A stretch of DNA of 64,000 nucleotides. Source: UBA5078 sp040384465 (GTDB lineage Bacteria > Pseudomonadota > Gammaproteobacteria > Pseudomonadales > Pseudohongiellaceae). This document shows, piece by piece, positions 18,459 to 27,366 of this stretch. Every line of letters starts with the position of its first letter. Position 1 is the first letter of the stretch. The notes under the pieces are model-generated. The model saw nothing but the letters and a program-made list of their open reading frames with translations, did no database searches and was not told the origin of the DNA. The position numbers and the translations under genes are program-made. The DNA is taken from contig JAZKJF010000006.1 in assembly GCA_040384465.1 (NCBI GenBank), positions 97,063-161,062 of the forward strand, in the 5' to 3' direction.

Positions 18459-18482
18459 TGTCATCAGTCAGGTGCTGAAAGC

Positions 18483-19475
18483 GTGCAACCTGCTTCCTTC
18501 CATCATCTGACACTCGCATTTCTCTTCCTGCTCATGACTGGGTGCGCTGCGGCGCCCCAGTCTGCGGCGCTGCTGCAACAGACGCAGCCGCACGCCAACC
18601 TGCCCGCCTCAGTGCTCCTCGACAGTGTTCCGTTCTACCCGCAGGAAGAGTATCAGTGTGGCCCTGCGGCGCTGGCCACTGTACTGCAGGCCAGCCGGAT
18701 TTCCGTTACTCCCGAGGCTCTCGTTTCCCAGGTGTATGTGCCTGCCCGTCAAGGTTCCCTGCAGATTGAAATGCTAGCTGCGCCCCGCCGCTATGGTCGC
18801 GTTACGCACGTTCTGCCACCAGATCTCGAAGGCGTCTTGCGCGAAGTGCAAAGCGGCAGGCCGGTGCTGGTGATGCAGAATCTCGGCCTCGACTGGTACC
18901 CACAATGGCACTACGCCGTGGTAGTCGGTTATGACCTGAATGCTGGCGAGGTAATCCTGCGCTCCGGATTGATCCGCGATTATCGTCTGGCACTGTCGGT
19001 GTTCGAACGCACCTGGCAGCGCGCCGGACACTGGGCCGTGTTGGTGCTGCCACCCGGTGAGTTGCCGCTGCAAGCGAGTGAGACAACAGCCTTCGACGCC
19101 GTGTCGGCATTCGCGAGTGCGCAGTCCGTGGAAGGGGTCAGTGACGCAGCGCGCGCGGAGCAGGCCGATGCCGTTAGTGCAGCCTGGCGCGCAGGTGTAC
19201 AGCGCTGGCCAGAGAGCCAGATGCTGGGCATGGGTTACGGCAATCACCTCTATGGCCTGGGTTCGTTACCGTTGGCGGCCGAAGCTTACCAGCAAGTGCT
19301 TGCCGCGCATCCTGACTATGCTGCCGCTCATAACAACTTCGCACAGGTGTTGCTGGAGCAGAGGCGTTTGGAGGAGGCGGAAATGCATGCCCGGCGTGCG
19401 GTCGAACTGGGTGGTGAGTTTGCGGAAACCTATAGGCGCACGTTGCAGAGTGTTGTGGCGGCGAAGGCGCGTTGA
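18483..19475 (+). CDS. PA2778 family cysteine peptidase lipoprotein with TPR
   Basis: A 330-residue protein with lipobox MTGC (Cys21), a C39-like papain-fold domain and C-terminal TPRs. The likely catalytic cysteine is Cys59 in QCGPAALA and the histidine is His143 in QWHYAVVVGYD; C39 peptidases and related bacteriocin-processing domains share these motifs. Residues about 235-325 form tetratricopeptide-like helices. It follows the PA2779-like gene by 24 bases, starts with GTG, and is presumably anchored in the envelope. Peptidase activity is inferred from family. Confidence 0.85.
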   Translation: MQPASFHHLTLAFLFLLMTGCAAAPQSAALLQQTQPHANLPASVLLDSVPFYPQEEYQCGPAALATVLQASRISVTPEALVSQVYVPARQGSLQIEMLAAPRRYGRVTHVLPPDLEGVLREVQSGRPVLVMQNLGLDWYPQWHYAVVVGYDLNAGEVILRSGLIRDYRLALSVFERTWQRAGHWAVLVLPPGELPLQASETTAFDAVSAFASAQSVEGVSDAARAEQADAVSAAWRAGVQRWPESQMLGMGYGNHLYGLGSLPLAAEAYQQVLAAHPDYAAAHNNFAQVLLEQRRLEEAEMHARRAVELGGEFAETYRRTLQSVVAAKAR

Positions 19476-20759
19476 TCAGATCAGCGCTGGCCGGGAGTCA
19501 TCCCAAAGCACATCGCAACAGACAATGAATTGCCCGCCGTCGACTTCTGTCTGCACAGAAAGCGTGATGCAGAGCGTGCCATCGGAGATGGAGAAGTACG
19601 GCTTGGTGACCTGAATAAAGCCAGGATTGCGAACCGCATTAAAGAAGTAGTCACGGCGCTTCCAGCTAGCCCCCTGCGTGTCGGCGAGTGCGCGCAGACG
19701 ATCGCGGGTCTTGGATTCGATGGTGGGGGAATCGATGTTGGAGTAACACTGGCTGCCGTCGAGAGCGAGTTGGTAGAGGCGGATCGTGTCGGTCATCTGG
19801 AGCATGAGGCGGGAAATATCGGGCATCGAGTGGTATCGCTGTCGCCCTGTTGTTGCTTTCGTGAATTGCTCGATGTAGGGGGTCAGCACGTCCAGATATT
19901 GTTGCTGCGAACGCTGCGTCAGCACATCAAAACTGTTGTAAAGATCCTTCCACAGGCCGCTCTTGGTCTTGATGGATTCCGACAATAGGAAAGGATGCGC
20001 GAAATAGAATCCCTGTACCAGATCCACTCCGCCCTCCATCGCGGCGATCGCTTCGGCTTCTGTCTCGACCCCTTCCGCCAGCACAATGCACTTGCAGTTG
20101 TGCAGCATGCTGGTGATGCCCTTGATCAGGCTCTTTACGCTGGGATCGGTACCCGCTTTCTTCACCATGCTTCTGTCCAACTTGACGATGTCCGGCTTGA
20201 TACGCCAGATGCGCTCGAAATTGGATTGCCCCGCACCGAAATCATCGATGGCGATCAGGAAGCCCAGCTTCTTGAATTCCTGAATGTGGCTTTCCAGTTC
20301 CTCTTCGTCATCGATGGTGGATTCCAGCACTTCGATCACGAAACGGTTAGCCGGGTAGTTCTTCTCCCGCACCAGATAGGACAGGAAGTTGATGTAGGTG
20401 TCCTTCTTGGCCAGGGTCTGTGGGTCCACATTGAGAAACAACCAGGCGTTGGGAGGGTCAAGTGCATAGAAATTTTCTATGTGAACCAGTTGGCAAATCT
20501 GATCGAGATTTATGATCTCTTCGCTTTGAGTACTGTTGAAAAGCTGGTAGGGCGGAATAATCCGGTCTTGACTGTCGACGCCTCTGGCCAGTCCTTCGAG
20601 GGCGACTATCCGCCGGTGTGCGATACTGTAAATCGGTTGGAACGCGGAAATGATTCGATAATCGCCATAGCTCGCGTAGCGGTTGCCGTTGAAGAACCCC
20701 AGTGTTGGCGAGGGACCTGCAGCGATGGCAACTCCATGTATGTCGATTTTTTGGTCCAT
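19476..20759 (-). CDS. EAL-domain cyclic-di-GMP phosphodiesterase with C-terminal sensor-like domain
   Basis: A cytoplasmic protein of 427 residues from the chosen start (448 if the upstream ATG at 20822 is used; the later ATG has the better GGA ribosome site). The EAL domain covers roughly residues 30-265. The signature reads EGL instead of EAL, but the other catalytic positions are present: N in FLNVDP, E in VIEVLE, the Asp pair in AIDDFGAGQ, K in VKLDR, E in LAEGVE and Q in VQGFYF. Activity is therefore plausible. The last ~150 residues (with YFSISDGTLCITLSVQT) resemble a Cache/PDC-type ligand domain, unusually placed after the EAL domain and without membrane helices. It ends directly at the PA2778-like stop codon on the opposite strand. 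Confidence 0.85.
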   Translation of the reverse strand: MDQKIDIHGVAIAAGPSPTLGFFNGNRYASYGDYRIISAFQPIYSIAHRRIVALEGLARGVDSQDRIIPPYQLFNSTQSEEIINLDQICQLVHIENFYALDPPNAWLFLNVDPQTLAKKDTYINFLSYLVREKNYPANRFVIEVLESTIDDEEELESHIQEFKKLGFLIAIDDFGAGQSNFERIWRIKPDIVKLDRSMVKKAGTDPSVKSLIKGITSMLHNCKCIVLAEGVETEAEAIAAMEGGVDLVQGFYFAHPFLLSESIKTKSGLWKDLYNSFDVLTQRSQQQYLDVLTPYIEQFTKATTGRQRYHSMPDISRLMLQMTDTIRLYQLALDGSQCYSNIDSPTIESKTRDRLRALADTQGASWKRRDYFFNAVRNPGFIQVTKPYFSISDGTLCITLSVQTEVDGGQFIVCCDVLWDDSRPALI

Positions 20760-20899
20760 CTGAATCCAAGGCTGTGGGCGTAGTGGCGGACATGAATTCC
20801 GGGCATTGACGGGAATAGACATCGAATCGACATTGCAAAGCCCGGCGCTGGAACTGAGAGATCGATTCTACCTGAGTAGGCTCATTTTTCAATTGCCGA

Positions 20900-21919
20900 T
20901 TAGAAGCCCAGCGGGAAGTAAAAACCTGCTCGCAAACTTTTGGTTTTCTGGTTGTAACTGATCAATGCCTCGCCATACCCTTCGTAGTAACTGAGCACAA
21001 AACGGCTGTTGACCCAGCGTGACATTGGCAGGATGACATCGGCCTGATAACTGACTTTTTCTGTCTTGCGTCCCTTGAGGGTGCGAATGTCGACACCGAC
21101 CCAGTTGTTGAATTCGAAATGCGTCGTAAGTTCCACGTTGCCCAGATAGTCCTCGATGTCGAGATTGAAGTCGCCCAGGTTCACGACGTCCCACGCTTTG
21201 ATCGTCCAGCCCAGCATTTCGCTGATGCGTAATTCGCGTTGTACGTAGAGACGATCCCAACTTCTTGAGCGTGTGCCATCGAGCCCGTTGGACTGATGTT
21301 CGAAACCCGCCAGGTCGAACAGATGCAGGCGTGTGTGATCACTCGGCTGTGCCAGCGCTTCGGTAAAGTCCCAGAATACCTCTGGATTGTAGTTGTGTTC
21401 CTTGAACGGCGCAGAGGACTCGGCGATGTCCCACCAGGAGCGTTGCGAGTAACCAAATTTCAACGGCGCCAGCGCAGTGAAGTCGTCGGTTCTTCCGAAC
21501 AGGCTGAACTGCATCCCCAGTTCGAACTTGATATCCAGCGTCTGTCCACTGAAAGGTTTGCCGCCCGCGCGATTTTCGAGTGAGCCGAAGGTGATGTAGT
21601 TTTTCTTGTAGGGTTGGAAGAAAGAGTTCCGCATGTCTTCCAATGCCAAGGTCGGGCGCACGGTGGTCGGATTGGCAACTACTGAGGGTGATACTGCGAT
21701 GGGAATGTCGTCGTTAGCGGACGCGCTGCAGAAGCTCCGTAATTCAGCCACGGTTCTGGAGGCATTGGACAGTTTCACAACCTCCTCACGCAGACAGTCT
21801 TCCAGTGCAGGTTGAGCAAAGACAGCAGGCGGTAGCAGCGCGAATGGAGCTGCGCTGACGAGCGAGAGGAATGGAGTCGACGCGATGCGCCGCTGCAGCC
21901 CCTGTTTGAAAATAGTCAT
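20900..21919 (-). CDS. pldA: Outer membrane phospholipase A
   Basis: A 339-residue OMPLA family protein: signal peptide about residues 1-36, a 60-residue linker, then a 12-strand barrel ending in the outer-membrane-type C-terminal phenylalanine (FYFPLGF). The catalytic segment FEHQSNG has His208 and Ser210, followed by SRSWDRLY, as in E. coli PldA. It hydrolyses phospholipids in the outer membrane when lipid asymmetry is lost. The ATG used here avoids a 16-codon upstream extension that would put polar residues before the signal peptide. Confidence 0.93.
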   Translation of the reverse strand: MTIFKQGLQRRIASTPFLSLVSAAPFALLPPAVFAQPALEDCLREEVVKLSNASRTVAELRSFCSASANDDIPIAVSPSVVANPTTVRPTLALEDMRNSFFQPYKKNYITFGSLENRAGGKPFSGQTLDIKFELGMQFSLFGRTDDFTALAPLKFGYSQRSWWDIAESSAPFKEHNYNPEVFWDFTEALAQPSDHTRLHLFDLAGFEHQSNGLDGTRSRSWDRLYVQRELRISEMLGWTIKAWDVVNLGDFNLDIEDYLGNVELTTHFEFNNWVGVDIRTLKGRKTEKVSYQADVILPMSRWVNSRFVLSYYEGYGEALISYNQKTKSLRAGFYFPLGF

Positions 21920-22060
21920 GTCTGTCGATCCAGAGAATAGCGCCCGGCCAATCCGGGGTGGCGCCATTCTACCGTGCGCCCATTGGCTTAGGAATTGTGA
22001 TGTCGGTGCCCACCTTCCGGGTCATTCAACGAGAGCGGATTGAGGTGCCTGTGGGACTAT

Positions 22061-22096
22061 GGTTATATGTCGTGGGTATATGACGATGGTTATATG
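22061..22096 (+). promoter_or_regulatory. Three direct 9-mers at the AraC-type regulator start
   Basis: GGTTATATG (22061-22069), GGGTATATG (22074-22082) and GGTTATATG (22088-22096) occur 13-14 bases apart, next to or over the candidate start codons of the AraC-family gene. Evenly spaced direct repeats are what AraC-type regulators bind, so autoregulation is possible; alternatively the first repeats encode protein. Confidence 0.4.
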
Positions 22097-23248
22097 GCCC
22101 CTTTCTCCACAGGATTTTTTCAAAGGCTCCTCTTGATACTGTTCAGCGCTCAGATCATTGCCATCATGTCAGTGTTACTGCTGGCCTTCGGCTATCTGCG
22201 AAACGAGCCCCGGGATGTCAGTGCCCGCTTGTTCTTCGTGATTGCGCTCGGCATCGTCTGCTACCTCATCAATGGCATGTCGATGGCCCATGTGGACCCG
22301 GCTTTGCGCCTCGATCTCAGCGGCTGGGGCGCGCTTCTGAATCTGGGCATCAATGCCATTCCAGGCCTGTTCATGCTCTACTGCCACCGTGTTTTCCAGG
22401 ATGGGCGGCGCGCGCCGTGGCCACTGCTCGCCTTGCTGTGGCTGGAGCTGTTGCTCGATCATCTGAATTTCCGTTCCTATCAGCCGTCACCCTTTCTCTC
22501 TGTGCAGGCCGACAGCTCGCTGATGCAATTTCTGCTTGGCCCGATCCCGGATTTCATTCAGCTGGCTTTCGCCGTTCTGGCCTTGTACTGGACGGCACGC
22601 GGCTGGAGCAGTGATCTGGTGGAAAGCAGGCGCTTACTGCGCTGGCTGGTGGTGACAGTGCAGGGCGGGCTGATCCTGCTCATCGTGTTCCTGGAGAATT
22701 ATCTGCTGAGCAGCGCCTCTGCCAGCTATGGGCATGTGCAGACGGTGATCGTCTACGTCGTTTCCGCGACCACCGTCGTGACGCTGCTAATGCTGCTGAA
22801 GTTTGACTACGTTGCCGTCGGTAAAGTCATTCGCAAGGTCACGCCCTTTGTGCCGGATGAGCACGTGGAGGAAGCGTTGCAGTCCGAGGTCAAGCGCTTC
22901 AACAAAGTGTTTCAGGAAGGTCGCGTCTACCGTGAACACGGGCTGACTATCGCCAATCTGGCGCTCAAGGTAGACCTGCCTGAGTATCGGTTGCGGGCGC
23001 TGATCAACAAGCATCTGGGGTATCGCAATTTCAATGCGCTGCTGCACGAGTACCGAATCGACGATGCCAGCCAGATGCTCGCCGACCGCAGCCAGCGCCA
23101 CCTGCCCGTGCTCACCATCGCATTGACGGTGGGCTATCAATCGATCACGCCTTTCAACAATGCCTTCCGGCAGATGAAGGGCGTGACGCCCACGGAGTTC
23201 CGTAAGCGGGCGTTGCAGGAGGGCGTGCAAGGAGCAGCTCCTGCATGA
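22067..23248 (+). CDS. AraC family regulator with N-terminal membrane domain
   Basis: A protein of about 393 residues with six to seven hydrophobic segments in the first ~240 residues and an AraC-type double helix-turn-helix at the C-terminus (LTIANLALKVDLPEYRLRALINK, then LTIALTVGYQSITPFNNAFRQMKGVTPTEFRK). It is a one-component membrane-bound transcription factor; the signal sensed is unknown. The start is uncertain between ATG 22067 and ATG 22094, neither with a good ribosome site. It converges on the LysR gene to its right. Confidence 0.85.
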   Translation: MSWVYDDGYMAPFSTGFFQRLLLILFSAQIIAIMSVLLLAFGYLRNEPRDVSARLFFVIALGIVCYLINGMSMAHVDPALRLDLSGWGALLNLGINAIPGLFMLYCHRVFQDGRRAPWPLLALLWLELLLDHLNFRSYQPSPFLSVQADSSLMQFLLGPIPDFIQLAFAVLALYWTARGWSSDLVESRRLLRWLVVTVQGGLILLIVFLENYLLSSASASYGHVQTVIVYVVSATTVVTLLMLLKFDYVAVGKVIRKVTPFVPDEHVEEALQSEVKRFNKVFQEGRVYREHGLTIANLALKVDLPEYRLRALINKHLGYRNFNALLHEYRIDDASQMLADRSQRHLPVLTIALTVGYQSITPFNNAFRQMKGVTPTEFRKRALQEGVQGAAPA

Positions 23249-23255
23249 ACGGCAG

Positions 23256-24221
23256 TCAGTGCCTGGCAGTCAGACAACTCGTCAGCATGCTGGCCAGTTT
23301 CCGGGTGGCAGGTCCGGCCCCTTCTTTGGAGGAGAGCATCAGATACAACTGAATGACCCGCTCTGTGCCGATAGCCAGCGGCAGCTTGCGCAGGCGCCCC
23401 TCCCGCAAATCCTCTTCCAACCAGTCTTCGGGAAGAAAGGCGAAGGCCAGCCCCGAACGCAGAATCTTGATGCTGCTGGCGAAATGACTCACGGTCCAGC
23501 GTTGTTCCGAACCGAGCCAGCCGGCGTCCTGCTCGCGGCGCTCTCCCGTGTCACGCAACACAATCTGACGCCAGGATTTCAACTCCCAGTCCGTGATGCC
23601 GTTCGAGCCCATCGCCGTGTCTGTATTCGTCTCCGCGTCTGTCTCCGGGTTGGCGACAGTCGTGCGTCGGAACAGTGGATGATCAGGATGAGCGACAGCA
23701 ATCATCCGTGCCTGCCGCACCGGCGTGCCGGAGAAACCCACGGGCACTTTGCCGCCGATCACGATGTCGGCCTTTTTCTCCAGCAGTGCCTCCTCCGTAC
23801 CAGAGAGTGATGTCTCCAGAATCCGTATCCGCGTGAACGGGTAGTGAACGGAGAACTTGTCCAGCGCAGGGATGATGGCACGCACGTCCAGCAGCACATC
23901 CAGCGCCAGGGTCACTTCGCTCTCTACACCTTCGCCGAGCATGCGGGCGAACTCCTCTGTCTCCTCCGCGTGCTGCAGCAGTTGCGAAGCGCGACGGTAC
24001 AGCGCTTTGCCTTCCTCGGTGAGGACCGCCCGGCGCCCTTCCAGTTGCAATACCGGTTGCGGCAATTGCTCATTCAGGCGGGCAATCGCGTAGCTGACGC
24101 TGGACTGGCTCTTGTTCAGCTGCTCCGCCGCCATGGCAAATGACCCTGCGTCCACCACGGCTTTGAAGGTGGCCCATTGCTCCAGTGAGACTTTGGGGGT
24201 CTTCATCATGAGCCTCTTCAT
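23256..24221 (-). CDS. LysR family transcriptional regulator
   Basis: A 321-residue regulator. The winged helix-turn-helix is near residues 11-70 (FAMAAEQLNKSQSSVSYAIARLNEQL), followed by a linker helix and a periplasmic-binding-protein-like effector domain. The effector domain carries an odd acidic, Thr/Asn-rich insert at about residues 190-210 (NPETDAETNTDTAMGSN) before the hinge. The start ATG follows AAGGAG. It is divergent from the azoreductase-pirin operon, which it most likely controls. Confidence 0.9.
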   Translation of the reverse strand: MKRLMMKTPKVSLEQWATFKAVVDAGSFAMAAEQLNKSQSSVSYAIARLNEQLPQPVLQLEGRRAVLTEEGKALYRRASQLLQHAEETEEFARMLGEGVESEVTLALDVLLDVRAIIPALDKFSVHYPFTRIRILETSLSGTEEALLEKKADIVIGGKVPVGFSGTPVRQARMIAVAHPDHPLFRRTTVANPETDAETNTDTAMGSNGITDWELKSWRQIVLRDTGERREQDAGWLGSEQRWTVSHFASSIKILRSGLAFAFLPEDWLEEDLREGRLRKLPLAIGTERVIQLYLMLSSKEGAGPATRKLASMLTSCLTARH

Positions 24222-24245
24222 CGTCTTCTCCTTTGCGCCTGATAC

Positions 24246-24260
24246 ATCTAATTAGTAGAT
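24246..24260. promoter_or_regulatory. Candidate LysR operator (ATCTA-N5-TAGAT)
   Basis: Perfect 5-bp arms around ATTAG give a 15-base dyad of the T-N11-A type preferred by LysR regulators. It lies 25 bases upstream of the LysR start and 82 bases upstream of the azoreductase start, in the 121-base divergent promoter region. Confidence 0.45.
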
Positions 24261-24342
24261 TTATTAGAGCGGATAATCCCATAAATTGATCGAATATCAA
24301 GGTTTAAGATGAGCCATCAATCCAATCCAGAGGAACAAAAAG

Positions 24343-25038
24343 ATGAGCATCGTCAAACCAGCTACCAAAATCTTGCAACTGAAATCCAGCATCTTCGACA
24401 GCGCGACAGCACAGGGCGTCTCCAGCCAGCTGAGTGCCGAGCTGATCGCCGAGCTGCTTGCGGGGCTTGCTGATGGCAAGCGCGCCACTGACACAGAAGT
24501 GACCACCCGCGATTTCTCCACCGCGCCGGTCCCTTATCTGGACGCGGCATGGCTGCAGGCTCTCTCTACACCAGCGACCGACAGAACCCGGGAGCAGAGT
24601 GAGAAAGTGGCCTACTCCGACAGCCTGATCGCCGAATTGCAGGCCGCCGACATCGTCGTGATCGGTGTGCCGATGTACAACTTCGCGGTGCCCGCGATGC
24701 TGAAGTCCTGGACCGACCATGTCGCACGCACTGGCGTGACCTTCAAGTACACGGAGAAAGGCCCAGTGGGACTGTTGACTGGCAAGAAGGTGTATCTTGT
24801 CGTGGCCACAGGCGGCAAACATGCCGAGGGTGTAACCGACTTCATCCGTCCGTATCTGCGCACGTTTTTGGGCTTCATTGGTCTGACTGACATCGATATC
24901 ATCGTCGCCGACGGGCTCAACATGGGCGAGGCTCCACGTACAGAAGGCTTGCAGCAGGCCCGCACACAGATCCAGCAGACGCTGGCCCAAGCCGCGCGTC
25001 GGAACGCAGTGAACATACAAACAGGAGAGGCAGCATGA
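24343..25038 (+). CDS. azoR: FMN-dependent NADH-azoreductase
   Basis: A 231-residue flavodoxin-fold enzyme, slightly longer than the usual ~200. The FMN-binding motif PMYNFAVPAMLKSW and the later ATGGKH are typical of AzoR/NQO-like proteins; the N-terminal strand ILQLKSSIF precedes the phosphate-binding loop. These cytoplasmic enzymes reduce azo compounds and quinones with NAD(P)H and are often induced by electrophile stress. Its stop overlaps the pirin start by four bases, and a LysR regulator is divergent, a common arrangement for quinone-stress genes. Confidence 0.88.
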   Translation: MSIVKPATKILQLKSSIFDSATAQGVSSQLSAELIAELLAGLADGKRATDTEVTTRDFSTAPVPYLDAAWLQALSTPATDRTREQSEKVAYSDSLIAELQAADIVVIGVPMYNFAVPAMLKSWTDHVARTGVTFKYTEKGPVGLLTGKKVYLVVATGGKHAEGVTDFIRPYLRTFLGFIGLTDIDIIVADGLNMGEAPRTEGLQQARTQIQQTLAQAARRNAVNIQTGEAA

Positions 25039-25889
25039 GTGCGAACACAGGCGTAAGAAAAGTAGAAGAGATGCTGGTCGCTCAGGCGACCTCTGACGGC
25101 GACGGCGTGCGTTTGATGCGCGTGTTTGGCGGCGGTGATCTCTCTCGCTTCGATCCCTTCCTGATGCTGGACGAGTTCGGCTCTGAGGAATCCAGCGACT
25201 ATATCGGAGGTTTCCCTTCGCATCCGCATCGCGGCTTTGAAACAGTGACCTATATGCTGGAAGGACACATGCAGCACAAGGATCACATGGGCAATGTGGG
25301 CGAGCTGAAGAACGGCGATGTGCAGTGGATGACGGCGGGTTCGGGCATTATTCACTCGGAAATGCCGCAGCAGAAAGAGGGCCGCATGCGTGGGTTTCAG
25401 TTGTGGTTGAACCTGGCTGCGAAAGACAAGATGCAGCCCGCTTCCTACAGTGATGTCCCCGCGTCCGCCATTCCCGTCTATGCGCGTGACGGTGGCAATA
25501 TCAAAGCCATCGCGGGCACGCTGGCCGGGTTGCAAGGGCACATCAACAAGCCCGTCACCGAGCCGATCTATCTCGACATCGTCATCGACAAAGGCGCCTA
25601 TGCAGAGACTTTCGCGGTGCCGGACGGGTATACAGCACTGGTGTACGTTTATGAAGGGAGTGCAGAAGTAGGAGGCACTGTCGTGCGCAAAGCGCGTCTG
25701 GTGCGTCTGAGCAAGCAAGGCATCGTGGAGATCAAAGCGACTGGCCCGACTCGTCTGCTGTTGATTGCAGGCAAACCGATCGGCGAGCCGATTGTGCAGT
25801 ACGGTCCCTTCGTGATGAACACTCGCGAACAGATCGATCAGGCGCTGCAGGATTATCGCAATGGCACGCTGGCGCGGCGGCGGGGGTAG
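25035..25889 (+). CDS. Pirin family protein
   Basis: A 284-residue bicupin. The N-terminal metal site is complete: His63 and His65 in HPHRG, His107 and Glu109 in IIHSEMP. Some bacterial pirins have quercetinase activity and others modulate enzymes; the role here is not predictable. Four-base overlap with azoR means coupled translation, so it is probably part of the same electrophile- or quinone-response unit. Confidence 0.92.
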   Translation: MSANTGVRKVEEMLVAQATSDGDGVRLMRVFGGGDLSRFDPFLMLDEFGSEESSDYIGGFPSHPHRGFETVTYMLEGHMQHKDHMGNVGELKNGDVQWMTAGSGIIHSEMPQQKEGRMRGFQLWLNLAAKDKMQPASYSDVPASAIPVYARDGGNIKAIAGTLAGLQGHINKPVTEPIYLDIVIDKGAYAETFAVPDGYTALVYVYEGSAEVGGTVVRKARLVRLSKQGIVEIKATGPTRLLLIAGKPIGEPIVQYGPFVMNTREQIDQALQDYRNGTLARRRG

Positions 25890-25909
25890 TGAGACGGATG
25901 TCTTGCTAG

Positions 25910-26743
25910 TCAGGGCAACAGATAGTCCTGTCGGATTCGCTCGGCATCCCCTGTTTCCAGCATTCGGGTGATGCCCTGATCCAGAAGTTCTACAAGGCTT
26001 TCACCATAGGGAAGTTGCCGACTGACACCAAAATGTTTTTCTCCGCCGAGTGCCCAGGGAATCGGAGCATAAGTGAACTCATCGGTTGAAAGAATGAAAT
26101 CAGGATCAAGCAGTGCATTGCCGATCATGGCTTCCAGCGAATACGGGAGAATGCTGCAGCGCCCCGTTCTCAGCATATTGGCCGCTGCCGCAGGCGTGGG
26201 AGGAGTGCCTACAGGACGAGCGTTTTCCGACATGCCGAGAGACGCAAATGCCCAACCGTTGATGATGCAGATCCGCTGCCGTTCCAGTTCGGCTGGCGTG
26301 GTAATCGCGATGAGTTCAGGTTGACGCAGCTGTATCAGGATGGCGGTGGTAGCGTAATGCGATCTCGGGAAACGCAGCTGTCTGTCGCGCTCCGGAAACC
26401 GTGAGACATCCAGCGCTATGTCAATCTCACCAGTGCTCACCAGATTGAGGCAGCGCAACCACGGCAGGAGGGAAAACTCAATGGTGTGGCCAAGCGGGGT
26501 CAGGAGTTCCCGCAGGAAATCGATGTCGTAGCCGGCGACCGTGTTGGTCTCCTGGCCATCTCTGCGTTCAAAGTAGGAGAACGGGGGGTAGCCGTCTGCA
26601 TCGCCACAGGCGGTCAACCGGGTGGGAATCTCTTGTGCGTCCGCAGCGTGCAGTACTTGCAGAGGGATCAGCAAAATCAACATGACTACTGCGCGCTTTC
26701 GCAGTGTCGCAAAGCGATGTCGAAGTGCGGAGCATCGGTTCAT
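25910..26743 (-). CDS. Periplasmic solute-binding protein (SBP_bac_3 type), third gene of a two-component operon
   Basis: A 277-residue secreted protein with a signal peptide (about 15-36) and the amino-acid-type periplasmic binding fold: GDADGYPPFSY near the start, GYDIDFLRELL, and GEIDIALDVS. It begins 11 bases after the response regulator stop codon, with AGAGG as ribosome site, so it is in the operon kinase-regulator-binding protein. No ABC permease or ATPase is nearby. I infer that it detects a ligand for the neighbouring kinase, though an orphan transport function cannot be excluded. Confidence 0.8.
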   Translation of the reverse strand: MNRCSALRHRFATLRKRAVVMLILLIPLQVLHAADAQEIPTRLTACGDADGYPPFSYFERRDGQETNTVAGYDIDFLRELLTPLGHTIEFSLLPWLRCLNLVSTGEIDIALDVSRFPERDRQLRFPRSHYATTAILIQLRQPELIAITTPAELERQRICIINGWAFASLGMSENARPVGTPPTPAAAANMLRTGRCSILPYSLEAMIGNALLDPDFILSTDEFTYAPIPWALGGEKHFGVSRQLPYGESLVELLDQGITRMLETGDAERIRQDYLLP

Positions 26744-26754
26744 GTATGAACCCT

Positions 26755-27366
26755 CTAGGCTGACATACCCAGTTTTTGCGCCATAGTCACCAATTGTTGA
26801 ACAGTCATTGCTTCCATCTTGCTCATGACCTGTTGGCGATGTGCTTTGATCGTGCGTTCGGAAGTGCCGAGTTCAAAGGCAATCTGTTTGTTCAATCGCC
26901 CTCGAATGACCAGCTCAAAAACCTCGCGCTCACGTGGTGTGAGCAAGGAGTAGTGTTCGCGCAAGACGGCCGAGGCAGACTCTCGTTCATTCTGTGCGGC
27001 GCTGCGTGCCAGTGCTGTCTCTATCGATGCGAACAGAATGTCGGCGCTGACGGGCTTGGACAGAAAATTGTCAGCTCCGGCTTTGATAGCAGTCACGCTC
27101 ATGGGGATAGTAGCGTGCCCAGTGACGAAAATGATAGGAGGAATGTCGGATTGCTGGTCGAGTTCTTTCTGAAGTTGCAGCCCTGACATACCGGGCATTC
27201 TGATATCCAGCAGAACACAACCGTGACCACTGACTTTGGCAGCAAGAAATTCTTCGGCATTGGCGAAGGCAATCGCCTTATAGCCCTTTGCCGTCACCAG
27301 GCGTGTAACAGCCCGACGATAACCATCGTCATCGTCGACAATGTAGATGACAGGAGGCTGCATCAT
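26755..27366 (-). CDS. FixJ/NarL-type response regulator
   Basis: A 203-residue regulator. The receiver domain has the acidic DDDD after IYIV, the phosphorylation Asp in VLLDIRMPGMSG, the Thr in FVTGHA and the Lys in FLSKPVS. The C-terminal LuxR-type helix-turn-helix is LTPREREVFELVIRGRLNKQ and following. The start is the ATG overlapping the kinase stop codon (ATGA). It should activate transcription once phosphorylated by the kinase encoded immediately upstream. Confidence 0.93.
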   Translation of the reverse strand: MMQPPVIYIVDDDDGYRRAVTRLVTAKGYKAIAFANAEEFLAAKVSGHGCVLLDIRMPGMSGLQLQKELDQQSDIPPIIFVTGHATIPMSVTAIKAGADNFLSKPVSADILFASIETALARSAAQNERESASAVLREHYSLLTPREREVFELVIRGRLNKQIAFELGTSERTIKAHRQQVMSKMEAMTVQQLVTMAQKLGMSA

